The notes beneath the pieces are model-generated. The model did no database searches and had not been told where the DNA came from. It saw nothing but the letters and a program-made list of their open reading frames with translations. Below, piece after piece: positions 33,701 through 42,153 of a stretch of DNA of 63,573 nt. This DNA comes from Candidatus Woesearchaeota archaeon (GTDB lineage: Archaea > Nanobdellota > Nanobdellia > Woesearchaeales > GW2011-AR4): NCBI GenBank assembly GCA_016184145.1, contig JACPDF010000024.1:1-63573 (forward strand). The letters are read 5' to 3'. Every line of letters begins with the position of its first letter. The first letter of the stretch is position 1. The translations under genes and the position numbers were made by a program.

Positions 33701-34438
33701 AAGTTAAGTGACGATGTTAAAAAATATGGAACAAGGAACGGCTACACAACGGTTATTGCGCCTACAGGCAGCATATCAATGATAGCTGGATGCTCATCAG
33801 GAATGGAGCCGGTGTATAGCTTGGCGTTTGAGAAGAATGTCAAGGTTGGAAGCTTCTACTATGTTGACCCTGCTTTTGAAAGGGCTTTAAGGAGAGAAGG
33901 CTTATACTCTGAGGAGCTTATGCAGGAAATATGCGAGAATGGGGGAAGTGTACAAGGATTAGAAGATTTTCCTGCAAAACTGCAGAAGGCTTTTGTTACT
34001 GCAATGGACATAACTCCAGAAGACCATATAAGGGCTCTTGCAGCATTCCAGAAATGGGTTGACAGCTCAATTTCAAAGACAAATAATTTCCCGGCAGATG
34101 CGACAGTAGAGCACATGAGAGACAGCTATATTTTAGCTTACAAGCTTGGATGCAAGGATGTCACAGTATTCAGGGACTCAAGCATCAAGAACCAAGTCCT
34201 GGTTGCGCCTAAAAAGAAAGAAATTGAGAAGAAAGCTGAAGCTGTTGAGATAAAGCACGAACTGAGAGTTGCTGGAAATGGAAGCGCAATGGCGCAAAAA
34301 GAGCTTGACTCCGGAAGCTTGGTAATGCAGAGCGAGAGCAAGGGAAAGACGAGGACATGCCCCGAGTGCGGCGGACAAGCCCAAATACAGGAAGGCTGCG
34401 TCACATGCAAAGCATGCGGCTGGGCGTTATGCAAGTGA
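30734..34438 (+). CDS. nrdJ: B12-dependent (class II) ribonucleotide reductase with intein
   Basis: Reduces ribonucleotides to deoxyribonucleotides using adenosylcobalamin. 1234 codons, 852 residues after intein removal. Order: ATP-cone (about 1-90: KISEIKKRDGSVAAFDSSKI), an intein (residues 270-651), the catalytic barrel with TNPCGEVLLYP holding the N-x-C-x-E active loop, partner cysteine in NEPCNLGSIN, IAPTGSISMIAGCSSG, and a C-terminal zinc-ribbon-like end (CPECGG, CKACGWALC) that can re-reduce the site. ATG 30734 (MTSKISEI) is chosen because a purine-rich GAGAGGG lies ahead. Followed by cobO and a second RNR-like gene. Confidence 0.95.
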   Translation: MTSKISEIKKRDGSVAAFDSSKIANAIFKAARSVGGQDRNEADKLADKVVKELEKETEGIPTVEQLQDLVEKVLIEAGHAKTAKAYIVYRQKRAEAREEKMRVLEKDYLDDVDKRFDVNALRVLKARYLKKDDKGKLIETPKQLFTRISTHLGIPEIFYDEKVFDINEKQNVFEIEEFNKEEQDNKVSIGKYKLNQYHMEGVRRLYERYNKQKKMKVSWSQFLELLEQGYFNNYERNIDEFYSLMVEKRFMPNTPAIANFGNSLGMGSACFHPDQLILTEDGPRKISEVNAGDKVLTHRGRFRKVKQVFVRDSNSLLSFECKKLPKTTMLATEEHPILTHKDGEAGWYPAYMIKEGDKVALSYPAETKDVEKILVSEFVDGITVKDDKCCYEYSGGKFNAFVHTTKSVNNTILVDYDLMKLFGFYLAEGTVSEEDCVRFTLSADEADYCNEIISIMERKFGVSARIESTNDAERKWLSLRFHSTILAKFFISLFGTGYNKKKIPSWIMLLPAEKQKGLMSGMIRGDGTVFKNWNKMNAKLVMSNTSLVYAFWQMCMRCGVFAALGKESMPKLAKVQPVRCTLGDAKGQLLMNELFGETIQETVSEDKTFVVNGIVFTDVEKIEKIDYKGAVYNLEVEEDHSYVANMVSVHNCFVLGVEDSMESIMDTLKYTAIIHKSGGGTGFNFSKIRPEGDFVSSTSGAASGPLSFMRMFDTMTEVVKQGGIRRGANMGILNSNHPDIEKFITAKEGNKALTNFNISVLLMPDFWECYEKNKPYPLVNPRNGEVVKTVDPKALFDKIVYQAWESAEPGVIFFDIVNDYNPFFEHLGPIVTTNPCGEVLLYPNEPCNLGSINVWAFAKEDGQGNVYYDWNGLKEVTKKCTKLLDNVIDVNKFPLKQIEEMSLNTRKIGLGVMGVGDLLYELRLPYNSDEGRKFMEKLMQFIAYHSHAESMELARKRGNLPYYDKSFYKGGRLPFRGFELKDEWEHDWKKLSDDVKKYGTRNGYTTVIAPTGSISMIAGCSSGMEPVYSLAFEKNVKVGSFYYVDPAFERALRREGLYSEELMQEICENGGSVQGLEDFPAKLQKAFVTAMDITPEDHIRALAAFQKWVDSSISKTNNFPADATVEHMRDSYILAYKLGCKDVTVFRDSSIKNQVLVAPKKKEIEKKAEAVEIKHELRVAGNGSAMAQKELDSGSLVMQSESKGKTRTCPECGGQAQIQEGCVTCKACGWALCK
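31541..32686 (+). other. Intein with LAGLIDADG homing endonuclease
   Basis: A 382-residue in-frame insertion starts at Cys (CFHPDQL) and ends VHN directly before Cys-Phe-Val of the extein, so removal rebuilds SACFVLGVED. Hint blocks: N-terminal CFHPDQLILTEDGPRKISEV, block B TEEHPILTH, C-terminal YNLEVEEDHSYVANMVSVHN. Two endonuclease motifs lie between: LFGFYLAEGTV and LMSGMIRGDGT, both with acidic residues, so homing could be active. The site is the conserved redox cysteine of the reductase, a hard place to lose an intein from. Confidence 0.93.
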
Positions 34439-34504
34439 CTTTTTCTTTTTTTATTCATTTTTGGCAAATATTAAAAAGATACGCCTATTAGCTTATGCCG
34501 TATT

Positions 34505-35119
34505 ATGGTAACGAAGCTAAAAAAAAAGATTGTAGTGGAAGGGGATGAGAATAGGGAGCATCTTGGCTTGATACATGTTGTTACAGGAGATGGCAAAGGC
34601 AAGACAACAAGTTCTTTAGGCCTTGCAGTAAGGGCCCTGGGCAGCAATTTAAGGGTTTATATGGTGCAATTTCTTAAGTCAGGAACAACAGGAGAGATTT
34701 ATACTATAAAGAATCATCTCCCGGGCATGAATATTATACAGTTCGGAGTTGATGCAGTCAGGGAAAGGCAGCAAAAACTGGATATTTTCAGGGACAAAGG
34801 AAGCAAGTTTGTGTTTAATCCTGATGAGGAGGAGAAAGAAGCGGCAATGATGGGCTTCGAGCATGCAAAAAAGATAATAAAATCAGGAGAATACGACCTT
34901 GTGATACTGGATGAGATAAATGTTGTTTTAGACAAGGGGCTGATTCCGATAAAAGAAGCTCTTGAGCTGATGGAAAACCATGGGAATGTGGAACTGTATT
35001 TTACCGGAAGGGATGCCCCCCAGGAGATTATTGACAAAGCAGATTACGCCTCTTTAGTCAAATCAGTAAAGCACCCCTGGCAGAAAGGGATAAAAGCCAG
35101 AAAAGGAATCGAGTTTTAA
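34505..35119 (+). CDS. cobO: Cob(I)alamin adenosyltransferase (CobO/BtuR type)
   Basis: Makes adenosylcobalamin, the cofactor of class II RNR. 204 residues with the P-loop GDGKGKTTSSLGLAVRALG (about 29-47), YMVQFLKSG, and DLVILDEINVVLDKGLI, all typical of the CobA/CobO family. It lies between two RNR genes; 66 nt with an AT-rich TATA-like ATTAAAAAGATA separate it from the first and 8 nt from the second. This order says the adenosyl cofactor is made for the neighbours. Confidence 0.95.
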   Translation: MVTKLKKKIVVEGDENREHLGLIHVVTGDGKGKTTSSLGLAVRALGSNLRVYMVQFLKSGTTGEIYTIKNHLPGMNIIQFGVDAVRERQQKLDIFRDKGSKFVFNPDEEEKEAAMMGFEHAKKIIKSGEYDLVILDEINVVLDKGLIPIKEALELMENHGNVELYFTGRDAPQEIIDKADYASLVKSVKHPWQKGIKARKGIEF

Positions 35120-35127
35120 GGCAAAAT

Positions 35128-37005
35128 ATGGCAAAAATAAAGCTGAGCAATAATGCATTGCAGATACTGGAAAAGAGGTACTTGAAGAAGGACAAGGAAG
35201 GCAAAGTAATAGAAAAGCCTGAAGACTTGTTTCTCAGGGTAGCTAACAATATTGCGCTGGCTGACGCAAAATATTTGCTTAAGGAGGAAATAGAAAATCT
35301 GCAGCAAAAAGAAAACAAGGAATACCATGAACTGGCAAAGGAGAAAACATTCCAGAATTTAACAAACAAAAACAGCAAAATAAAGAATAAGATAAAAAAA
35401 ACCGAGAAAGAATTTTATGATATGATGGCAAGGCTTGATTTTTTGCCTAACTCGCCAACTTTGTTTAATGCCGGAAGGAAACTGCAGCAGCTCGCTGCAT
35501 GCTTTGTGCTTCCTGTCGAGGATGACTTAGATGCAATATTCAAGGCTTTGCATTACGCAGCCAAAATTTCCAAATCCGGCTCGGGCACCGGGTTTAATTT
35601 CTCCCATTTGAGGCCAAAAAACGATGTCATAGCATCTGTCACAGGCTTTTCTTCCGGCCCGTTGTCTTTCATGAAGATATTTGACGCGGTAACAGAGCAA
35701 ATCAAGCTTGGCGGCTTAAGAAGAGGAGCGCACATGGGCATTTTGAGGGTTGACCATCCGGACATAGAAGAGTTTGTAACGATAAAGGCAAAGGAAAAAG
35801 TCCTTGAGAATTTCAACATCTCTGTTTCGATAACGGACAGATTCATGCATGCTGTTGAGAAAAATAAAAGCTATCCTTTGATAAACCCGAGGACAGGGGA
35901 AGAAGTAAGGGAAGAGAGCGCGAACAAGATTTTTGAGATGATATGCCAAACATCCTGGAGGACAGGGGATCCAGGCTTATTATTCATTGACAGGATAAAT
36001 AATAATAACCCCACGCCTAAGCTTGGCGCGCTTGAGAGCACTGACAGCTGCGGAGAGCAGCCTCTGCTGCCCTATGAGTCAGCGAATCTGGGGTCAATAA
36101 ACCTTTCAAACATGGTTAATAATGGAAAAGTTGACTTTAACAAACTGGGAAAGATTGTGCATACGGCAATACACTTCCTTGATAATGTAATTGACATGTG
36201 CAATTATCCAACACCGGAAACAAAGGAGATTGTGGGCAAAAACAGGAAAATCGGGCTGGGGGTTATGGGCTTTGCGGAAATGCTTGTAAAGCTGAAGATT
36301 CCTTATAACTCTGAGAAAGCGGTCAATGTTGCCGGAAATGTTATGAGTTTTATAAGGAAAGAGGCTGACAAAGCTTCTGTTGAGCTTGCCAAGGAAAGGG
36401 GAGTTTTCCCAAGCTGGGAAGACAGCATTTACAGCAAGGAAAGCAAACAGTTTAAGGGAAAGCACCTTAAATTGAGGAATGCGACAAGATTGACTTTAGC
36501 TCCTACTGGAAGCATAAGCATCATTGCAAATACTTCTTTCGGGATTGAGCCTTTATTTGCATTAAGCTTTGTGAGAATGCTTAATGACGGCTCTGAGCAG
36601 TTGAATGTGGACAAGAATTTTGAGGATGCGATGAAAAAGAGAAAGCTGTACAGGGACGAGCTTATGAGGTTCATAGCAAAAAAAGGAAGCATACAGCAGA
36701 TTGCCTCGATACCAAAAGACATAAGGGATGTTTTTGCTGTTTCTTATGACATAACACCAGAGTACCATGTAAAGATACAGGCTGCTTTCCAGAAGCATGT
36801 TGATAATGCTGTTTCAAAAACGGTAACTTTGCCTAATGAGGCCAGCATAGAGGATGTAAAAATCACTTACATGCTTGCTTACAGGCTTGGATGCAAAGGA
36901 ATTTCCATATACAGGTTTGGAAGCAGAGACGACCAGGTATTGTTCTTAAGGGGCATAAAAGACAATCAAGTGAGTTTGACAAACTGGCTGAAGCATCTGA
37001 GGTAA
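35128..37005 (+). CDS. Second class II RNR-like protein, altered active site
   Basis: A 625-residue paralog of NrdJ, without ATP-cone, intein or C-terminal zinc ribbon. It aligns through the barrel: FLPNSPTLFNAG, AACFVLPVED (C125 kept), GSGTGFNFSHLRPK, LAPTGSISIIANTSFGIEPL. The active loop reads TDSCGEQPLLPYESANLGSIN: the radical cysteine (C308) and Glu are kept, but the Asn of N-x-C-x-E is Asp (306) and the redox partner cysteine 11 residues on is Ala (319). The dithiol chemistry of class II enzymes should therefore not work as usual. It may be a regulatory subunit, use another reductant, or be decaying, although the frame is intact. Confidence 0.85.
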   Translation: MAKIKLSNNALQILEKRYLKKDKEGKVIEKPEDLFLRVANNIALADAKYLLKEEIENLQQKENKEYHELAKEKTFQNLTNKNSKIKNKIKKTEKEFYDMMARLDFLPNSPTLFNAGRKLQQLAACFVLPVEDDLDAIFKALHYAAKISKSGSGTGFNFSHLRPKNDVIASVTGFSSGPLSFMKIFDAVTEQIKLGGLRRGAHMGILRVDHPDIEEFVTIKAKEKVLENFNISVSITDRFMHAVEKNKSYPLINPRTGEEVREESANKIFEMICQTSWRTGDPGLLFIDRINNNNPTPKLGALESTDSCGEQPLLPYESANLGSINLSNMVNNGKVDFNKLGKIVHTAIHFLDNVIDMCNYPTPETKEIVGKNRKIGLGVMGFAEMLVKLKIPYNSEKAVNVAGNVMSFIRKEADKASVELAKERGVFPSWEDSIYSKESKQFKGKHLKLRNATRLTLAPTGSISIIANTSFGIEPLFALSFVRMLNDGSEQLNVDKNFEDAMKKRKLYRDELMRFIAKKGSIQQIASIPKDIRDVFAVSYDITPEYHVKIQAAFQKHVDNAVSKTVTLPNEASIEDVKITYMLAYRLGCKGISIYRFGSRDDQVLFLRGIKDNQVSLTNWLKHLR

Positions 37006-37311
37006 AAATACAATAAATAATTGATTAAAATTGATATGATTTGCAAATTAAAAAACAATGCCAATAATGTTAACAACCAAGTTCGCAACTAAGGCATTAA
37101 ATTCGATATTGTAGAAATAGATTATCATACGGCGCAACAAAAAAACAAAAAATAATTCCCGAGCGTTTTTGCCTTCGTGCTTTTTCAGGGCAAAAACGCA
37201 GGCTATAATTAAGCGTTGTTTAGTGCCCGAAGAATATTAAAAGTGAAATTAAGAAATGACAAAGCAAATAGTTGTGCATCATAAGATAAAAATTAAAGAA
37301 ATAAATTCAAA
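37006..37311. other. Intergenic with an 11-bp hairpin
   Basis: No gene is visible. GCGTTTTTGCC (37163-37173) and GGCAAAAACGC (37189-37199) form a perfect 11-bp stem with a 15-nt loop, preceded by CCCGAG as in other hairpin spots of the window. The rest is AT-rich, with no clear promoter ahead of the Ogg gene. Confidence 0.5.
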
Positions 37312-38031
37312 ATGCAAAGCATAAAACTAAGCGATAATCTTGCGATAAGGAACCTGAAAAAGGAGTATTTGCTGAAAAAGGAAAGGATAAACAGCAGATT
37401 AAGGGAATTTGACAAATTTTATTTGGGGAGTTATTCCTGGCATTTTGAAAATAACAATATGGAACTAAAATTAAATGATAAAAACCCGAATCACAATTTA
37501 TTTGAGGAACTTTGTTTCTGCATATTGACTGCAAATACAAGTGCTGAGATGGGTTTAAGGTCCATAGATAAGATAAGGGATTTATTAGTTAATGGCTCTG
37601 TTGAGGATATGAGTAGGAATTTAGAAGGTATTTATCGTTTTAATAACTTAAGACCCGCATTCATCGTGCATACAAGAGAAAAATTACAAAAAAGCCATAA
37701 TTTTGAATTAAAAAATATTATTGAAACCTTGAAAAACAACCCTGATGCTCTGCGTGATTTTTTTGTTGAGAATGTAAAGGGTTTTGGCTATAAGGAGGCT
37801 TCTCATTTTCTGAGAAATATCGGGTTTAAAGGGTACGCAATTTTAGATAAGCATATACTAAATTCTTTGGTTGAATTTGGGGTTGTTGATGAGTTTAAAA
37901 TGCCATTGAACAAGGAAAGGTACAAGGAATTGGAGAATAAGCTAAGGCTGTTCAGCAATGAAATAGGCATTCCAATGGACGAGCTGGATTTATTGCTGTG
38001 GAGCAGGAAGAACGGAAGGATTCTTAAATAA
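37312..38031 (+). CDS. 8-oxoguanine DNA glycosylase/lyase (Ogg2-type)
   Basis: Removes oxidised guanine from DNA. 239 residues, typical of archaeal Ogg2 N-glycosylase/DNA lyase. The helix-hairpin-helix with VKGFGYKEASHFLRNIG (about 151-167) is followed by YAILDKHIL, holding the catalytic Lys, and the catalytic Asp comes shortly after. N-terminal NHNLFEELCFCILTANTSAE matches the family. The downstream nth gene starts 2 nt after the stop, so the two base-excision enzymes are one operon. Confidence 0.9.
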   Translation: MQSIKLSDNLAIRNLKKEYLLKKERINSRLREFDKFYLGSYSWHFENNNMELKLNDKNPNHNLFEELCFCILTANTSAEMGLRSIDKIRDLLVNGSVEDMSRNLEGIYRFNNLRPAFIVHTREKLQKSHNFELKNIIETLKNNPDALRDFFVENVKGFGYKEASHFLRNIGFKGYAILDKHILNSLVEFGVVDEFKMPLNKERYKELENKLRLFSNEIGIPMDELDLLLWSRKNGRILK

Positions 38032-38033
38032 AA

Positions 38034-38750
38034 ATGCCAAAACCAACGAAAATCAAAGATTTTCTGGGTTTTGAAAATCAGAGACTTTCAAAACCTCCCA
38101 AAAACATTGATAAAATAATCTTTTTATTGAAAAAGGAAATAAAGCAGTTTAAGGAGCCTATAGCAACAGAAATAGGGGAGAAAACTAAAGATCCATTTCT
38201 TGTTTTGATTTCCTGCATAATGAGCCTGAGGACTAAGGATACTACAACAGGCCCTGCAGCTAAAAGATTGTTTAAATTAGCAAAAACGCCAAAAGGAATG
38301 CTGAAACTATCAAAAAAACAGATAGAGAAGGCTATTTTTCCAGTCGGTTTTTATCCTACTAAAGCAAAGTATATTGTTAAAACATGTGAGGTTTTGGTTG
38401 GTAAATATAATGGCAAGGTTCCTGATGCTATGGAAGAATTGATTAAATTGCCAGGTGTTGGGAAAAAATGCGGTGCAATAACTTTGGTATATGGTTTTAA
38501 CAAATCAAATTACATACCTGTCGATGTGCACGTTCTAGTTATTTCAAATAGATTAGGTTGGGTAAAAAGCAAATATCCAGATAAAGTAATGGAAAAACTA
38601 ATGGAGATTATACCAAAAAAATATTGGCATGATTTGAATGATTTATTAGTGAGGCACGGGCAAAACGTTTGTGTGACAAATTCCCCATTTTGCAGCCGTT
38701 GTGCTATTAAAAGTTATTGTCCTAAAATAGGCGTAACGCGAAGCAGATAA
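38034..38750 (+). CDS. nth: Endonuclease III (Fe-S DNA glycosylase)
   Basis: Cuts out oxidised pyrimidines. 238 residues. Helix-hairpin-helix LPGVGKKCGAITLVYGF (about 140-156, catalytic Lys), catalytic Asp in PVDVHVLVISNRLGW, and the 4Fe-4S ligands C-x6-C-x2-C-x5-C in CVTNSPFCSRCAIKSYC near the C-terminus. Motif MSLRTKDTTT (cf. MLSSQTTD) is present. About 25 extra N-terminal residues (KIKDFLGFENQRL) precede the fold. It is coupled to the Ogg gene. Confidence 0.96.
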   Translation: MPKPTKIKDFLGFENQRLSKPPKNIDKIIFLLKKEIKQFKEPIATEIGEKTKDPFLVLISCIMSLRTKDTTTGPAAKRLFKLAKTPKGMLKLSKKQIEKAIFPVGFYPTKAKYIVKTCEVLVGKYNGKVPDAMEELIKLPGVGKKCGAITLVYGFNKSNYIPVDVHVLVISNRLGWVKSKYPDKVMEKLMEIIPKKYWHDLNDLLVRHGQNVCVTNSPFCSRCAIKSYCPKIGVTRSR

Positions 38751-38802
38751 ATATGCAAATATAACAAATTTTTAATAATACCAAAGATACCGGCTAAAAT
38801 AA

Positions 38803-39672
38803 ATGGGAAATCCAAAGAAAAATGCTGCAACAGTCGGCATAGCTGGAAACATATTCCTGTTCATAGCAAAGCTTGCAATTGGCTTTGTTTCCAACAGCAT
38901 CGCAATAATATCAGATGCCTTTAACTCATTGACTGATGTTGTAAATTCGATAATACTTTTTTTTAGCGTAAAGGTAGGAAGCAAGTCCGCTGACGAAGAT
39001 CATCCTTTCGGTCATCACCGCTCAGAGCCTCTTGGCGGCCTGATAGTTGCGGTCCTTACAATAGTTCTGGGCTTTGAGATAGCAAGGATAGCAGCAACTA
39101 GACTAATAACAAAAACAGCGCCTATATTCAGCATTCCTGTTGTTTTTATACTGCTTTTAACCATTCTAATTAAATCTTTTATGTACCTTTACACAAGATC
39201 AGCATGGAAGAAGACGAAAAGCACCGCTGTTTTTGTATTGATGGTTGACCACAGGAATGACATATGGATTTCCTCAGGGGCTATAATAGGTTTTCTGGGG
39301 GCAAATTATAACATTGTTTTCCTCGATGCATTGGTTGCGTTTTTTATAGGGATATGGATAATAAAGGTCGGGTTTTCCATAGGCGCAAGAAATGTAAAGT
39401 ACCTCATGGGAGAGGCTCCTAAGCCAGAGCTTGTTGATAAAATCTCAAGAATTGTGTTAAATGTAAATGGGGTAAGAAGCATTCAAAAAATAAAAGCCCA
39501 TTATGTCGGAGTATTATTGCAGGTTGAGGTGCATATAAGGGTAAGCAGGAATATCTCCGTGTATAGGGCGCATACAATAGAGACAAATGCAAGGAAAGCC
39601 ATTGAAAAGCTCAGGGAAGTTGACAGGGCATTTGTGCATGTTGACCCGATAATAAAGTCAAGGCCGCATTAA
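38803..39672 (+). CDS. Cation diffusion facilitator (metal efflux)
   Basis: A CDF/SLC30-type proton-coupled exporter of divalent metals (Zn, Mn, Fe or Co). 289 residues: six membrane helices, metal sites SDAFNSLTD (about 42-50) in helix 2 and MVDHRNDIW in helix 5, and DEDHPFGHHRSEPLG between helices 2 and 3. A C-terminal cytoplasmic domain (about 205-289, with KAHYVGVLLQVEVHIRV) follows. The D-x3-D and H-x3-D pattern fits Mn or Zn transport. It converges with the NRAMP gene, 2 nt between stops. Confidence 0.92.
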   Translation: MGNPKKNAATVGIAGNIFLFIAKLAIGFVSNSIAIISDAFNSLTDVVNSIILFFSVKVGSKSADEDHPFGHHRSEPLGGLIVAVLTIVLGFEIARIAATRLITKTAPIFSIPVVFILLLTILIKSFMYLYTRSAWKKTKSTAVFVLMVDHRNDIWISSGAIIGFLGANYNIVFLDALVAFFIGIWIIKVGFSIGARNVKYLMGEAPKPELVDKISRIVLNVNGVRSIQKIKAHYVGVLLQVEVHIRVSRNISVYRAHTIETNARKAIEKLREVDRAFVHVDPIIKSRPH

Positions 39673-39674
39673 AT

Positions 39675-40940
39675 TTAGATGCCTTTGATAAAAACTAGGT
39701 AAAGCAGATAAGAGTTAAAGGACAATATTATAATGCCGAAAATTGACGCTAAAATTGTTGTAAATTTTTTGTTTACCAGTTCTCCCATTATTTTTTTGTC
39801 TGCGCTGAAAAGCAGGATAGGTATCATAGGCAATGGAATTAAAAGGCTCAATACCACCTGGCTGTAGACAAGAAGATGCAGAGGCTCTAAGCCGAGCATT
39901 ATTGCAATTGTTAAAGGTATAAGGTTAATGAATCTTGTTATCAAGCGCCTTACCCAAAGCGGTACCTTAAAGCCCATAAGACCGTCCATGACTGACTGGC
40001 CGGCTAAAGTGCCGGTTATTGAGGAGGATATTCCTGCTGACAATAATGCAAGGGCAAAAATCAATGCTGCAAAGCCTCCAAACAGGGGTATTAAGGTTAT
40101 GTAAGCTCCTTCTAAAGTCGCTACCTTTTCCCCTAAGCCGAAAAATACCGCTGCGGCCATTATGAGCATTGCTGCATTGATTAAAGCTGCTATTGTCAAA
40201 GACAATATATTTTCGGTTGCGTGGTACTTTAAAGTGGTTTCTTTGCTTAAGTTGTTATTCAGCCCTATTATTTTGTTTTTTATCAGCCATGAATGTACAA
40301 ATAATGCATGAGGCATGACGGTTGCTCCTATAATGCCAACTGCTATCAAGGCGCTTTCATTGGTTAAGATGGGCTTTATAGAGCTGGCGAGTATTGAGGA
40401 AAAGTTTGGCTTAGCCAAGAATACCTCGTAGACAAAACCAATTCCGATTACCGAAACGAAAAGGACAAACGCCCACTCCAAGTAGCGGAATCTTTTCTGG
40501 GTGAGCAAAATAAGCAGCAAAACATCAATAACCGCTATATATGTACCGTAAATCATTGGGATGCCAAAAAGAAGCTTCAAAGCTACAACAATTCCTAAAA
40601 ATTCGGCAAGGTCTGTCGCCAATATAACGAGCTCTGACAAAAGCCAATATGACACAATAAGGCTTTTCCTTTTCAGCTTTTCCTTGACCAATTCAGCGAC
40701 ACTATAACCGGCTATTCCGATTTTTCCGGAAAGATATTGGAACATCATGGCCATGCCGGAAGCAAGCCAGATAACCCAGAGGAGCTTATACTCAAAATTT
40801 GCCCCCCCGCTGATGTTAGTGCCCCAATTGCCGGGGTCCATATAGGCTACGCTCACTATCAGTCCAGAGCCTGTGAAGAGCCAGAACTTCCTGTCTGACA
40901 ATATTTTAAAATAAGAATTAAATTTTTGAAACATAGTCAT
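39675..40940 (-). CDS. mntH: NRAMP-family divalent metal importer
   Basis: Imports Mn2+ or Fe2+ with protons. 421 residues and about 11 membrane helices. The helix 1 motif DPGNW and helix 6 motif MPHALFVHS, which bind the metal, are both intact. ATG 40940 (MTMFQKF) is preferred to GTG 40949 because AAGGTG stands 6 nt ahead. It is the last gene of the operon mntR-like, multicopper oxidase, ZIP, NRAMP. Confidence 0.93.
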   Translation of the reverse strand: MTMFQKFNSYFKILSDRKFWLFTGSGLIVSVAYMDPGNWGTNISGGANFEYKLLWVIWLASGMAMMFQYLSGKIGIAGYSVAELVKEKLKRKSLIVSYWLLSELVILATDLAEFLGIVVALKLLFGIPMIYGTYIAVIDVLLLILLTQKRFRYLEWAFVLFVSVIGIGFVYEVFLAKPNFSSILASSIKPILTNESALIAVGIIGATVMPHALFVHSWLIKNKIIGLNNNLSKETTLKYHATENILSLTIAALINAAMLIMAAAVFFGLGEKVATLEGAYITLIPLFGGFAALIFALALLSAGISSSITGTLAGQSVMDGLMGFKVPLWVRRLITRFINLIPLTIAIMLGLEPLHLLVYSQVVLSLLIPLPMIPILLFSADKKIMGELVNKKFTTILASIFGIIILSFNSYLLYLVFIKGI

Positions 40941-40958
40941 TGTATGCACCTTTTTAAT

Positions 40959-42152
40959 TTACCCCAAAACCAAAAATCCTGTCAGATAAATGACTAAAAG
41001 GCCTGCTAAAAATCCTGCAACATTTGTCAAGGTGAATAATGAAGTCCATTTTCCTTTTGCCATGTAATGCAAAATATCAAAAGTTACATCAAAAATTGCC
41101 CCTGCGCCTATTGCAAGGAAAAATACTGCCATTACGGGAGAATATGCAAATCCGCCCACAACAGCACCAATTATTGTAGGAGCGCCTGCCAATAATCCCA
41201 TTATGATAAGATGAAAATAGAAGTTACTCACTTGCCTTACAAATCTGGTTAATGGGGCAACAATTGCAACTCCTTCTGTTACATTGTGAATCATAAAGCC
41301 TATTACGAGGGTAGCTCCCAGTGCTATCTCCCCTATAGCATACGCGCTTCCTATAGCAAGCCCTTCCCCTAAATTATGCAATCCAATTCCAAGAGCAATC
41401 AAATAACCGAAAATTAAAGCCTGAAAATGCTCGCCTTTAATTTGCCTGTGGTGCTCTGACTTGTAGCTTATGGCAGACAAAGTGAGGATAGCTAGAGTGA
41501 ACCCAATTATTATAATCCCTATCCCATTATATGCGTTTGGTATCGCTTCCAAAAGGTCGAATGATTCCTCAAGCGCGTCAAATCCCAAGAATGAAAGCAA
41601 GCCTACTGTCAAGGCAAGCAAAAAACTATACCATCTTGCCCTTAGCATTTGCAAAAATGGAAGCCATAACAAGCCAAGCAAAACAGGAATAACACCAACA
41701 TAAATTCCCAGCAAAACAAATGTTTTAAAGTAAAAGAAATTAAATTTAGGAGTCAAAGCTGCTGCCTCAACTTCTTTTTCAAAAGTAACCCCATTCCTTG
41801 ATATCAAAGTTATTTTTTCAAAATCCCCCTCGAGCCAGGGATATGGGATATCAATTTTTGCCTTTTCAAGGGGGTTTAAAGTGTTTTTTGGAGTGATTTC
41901 AAATTGCCAGTAAGCATCATTGACTAAAACTTGGGCTATTGTCACTGGCTCCGGACCATCGTTAAAGACCTCCAAAGTTATATGCTCAGCAGAAAATACT
42001 ACTCTTTGTATAAATGCCTTTTCTAAGGGAACAATATTTGATTTTAAGACTCCAAGAGGTCCAAACTTAAGAAAAAACACCAGCAATATTCCCAATAATA
42101 TAAGAGGCAATAAAGCCTTTGACCAAAATTTTAATTTACTTTGCTGTTCCAT
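40959..42152 (-). CDS. ZIP-family metal transporter with extracellular N-domain
   Basis: A ZIP (SLC39) transporter of zinc, iron or manganese. 397 residues. After a first hydrophobic helix (ALLPLILLGILLVFFLKFG) comes a beta-rich extracellular domain of about 100 residues (about 40-140), then seven to eight helices with the metal motifs LHNLGEGLAIGSAYAIGE and IHNVTEGVAIVAPL. The added N-domain is unusual for bacterial or archaeal ZIPs. The ATG (42152) is 1 nt after the stop of the multicopper oxidase; GAGGT lies ahead. Confidence 0.9.
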   Translation of the reverse strand: MEQQSKLKFWSKALLPLILLGILLVFFLKFGPLGVLKSNIVPLEKAFIQRVVFSAEHITLEVFNDGPEPVTIAQVLVNDAYWQFEITPKNTLNPLEKAKIDIPYPWLEGDFEKITLISRNGVTFEKEVEAAALTPKFNFFYFKTFVLLGIYVGVIPVLLGLLWLPFLQMLRARWYSFLLALTVGLLSFLGFDALEESFDLLEAIPNAYNGIGIIIIGFTLAILTLSAISYKSEHHRQIKGEHFQALIFGYLIALGIGLHNLGEGLAIGSAYAIGEIALGATLVIGFMIHNVTEGVAIVAPLTRFVRQVSNFYFHLIIMGLLAGAPTIIGAVVGGFAYSPVMAVFFLAIGAGAIFDVTFDILHYMAKGKWTSLFTLTNVAGFLAGLLVIYLTGFLVLG

Positions 42153-42153
42153 T

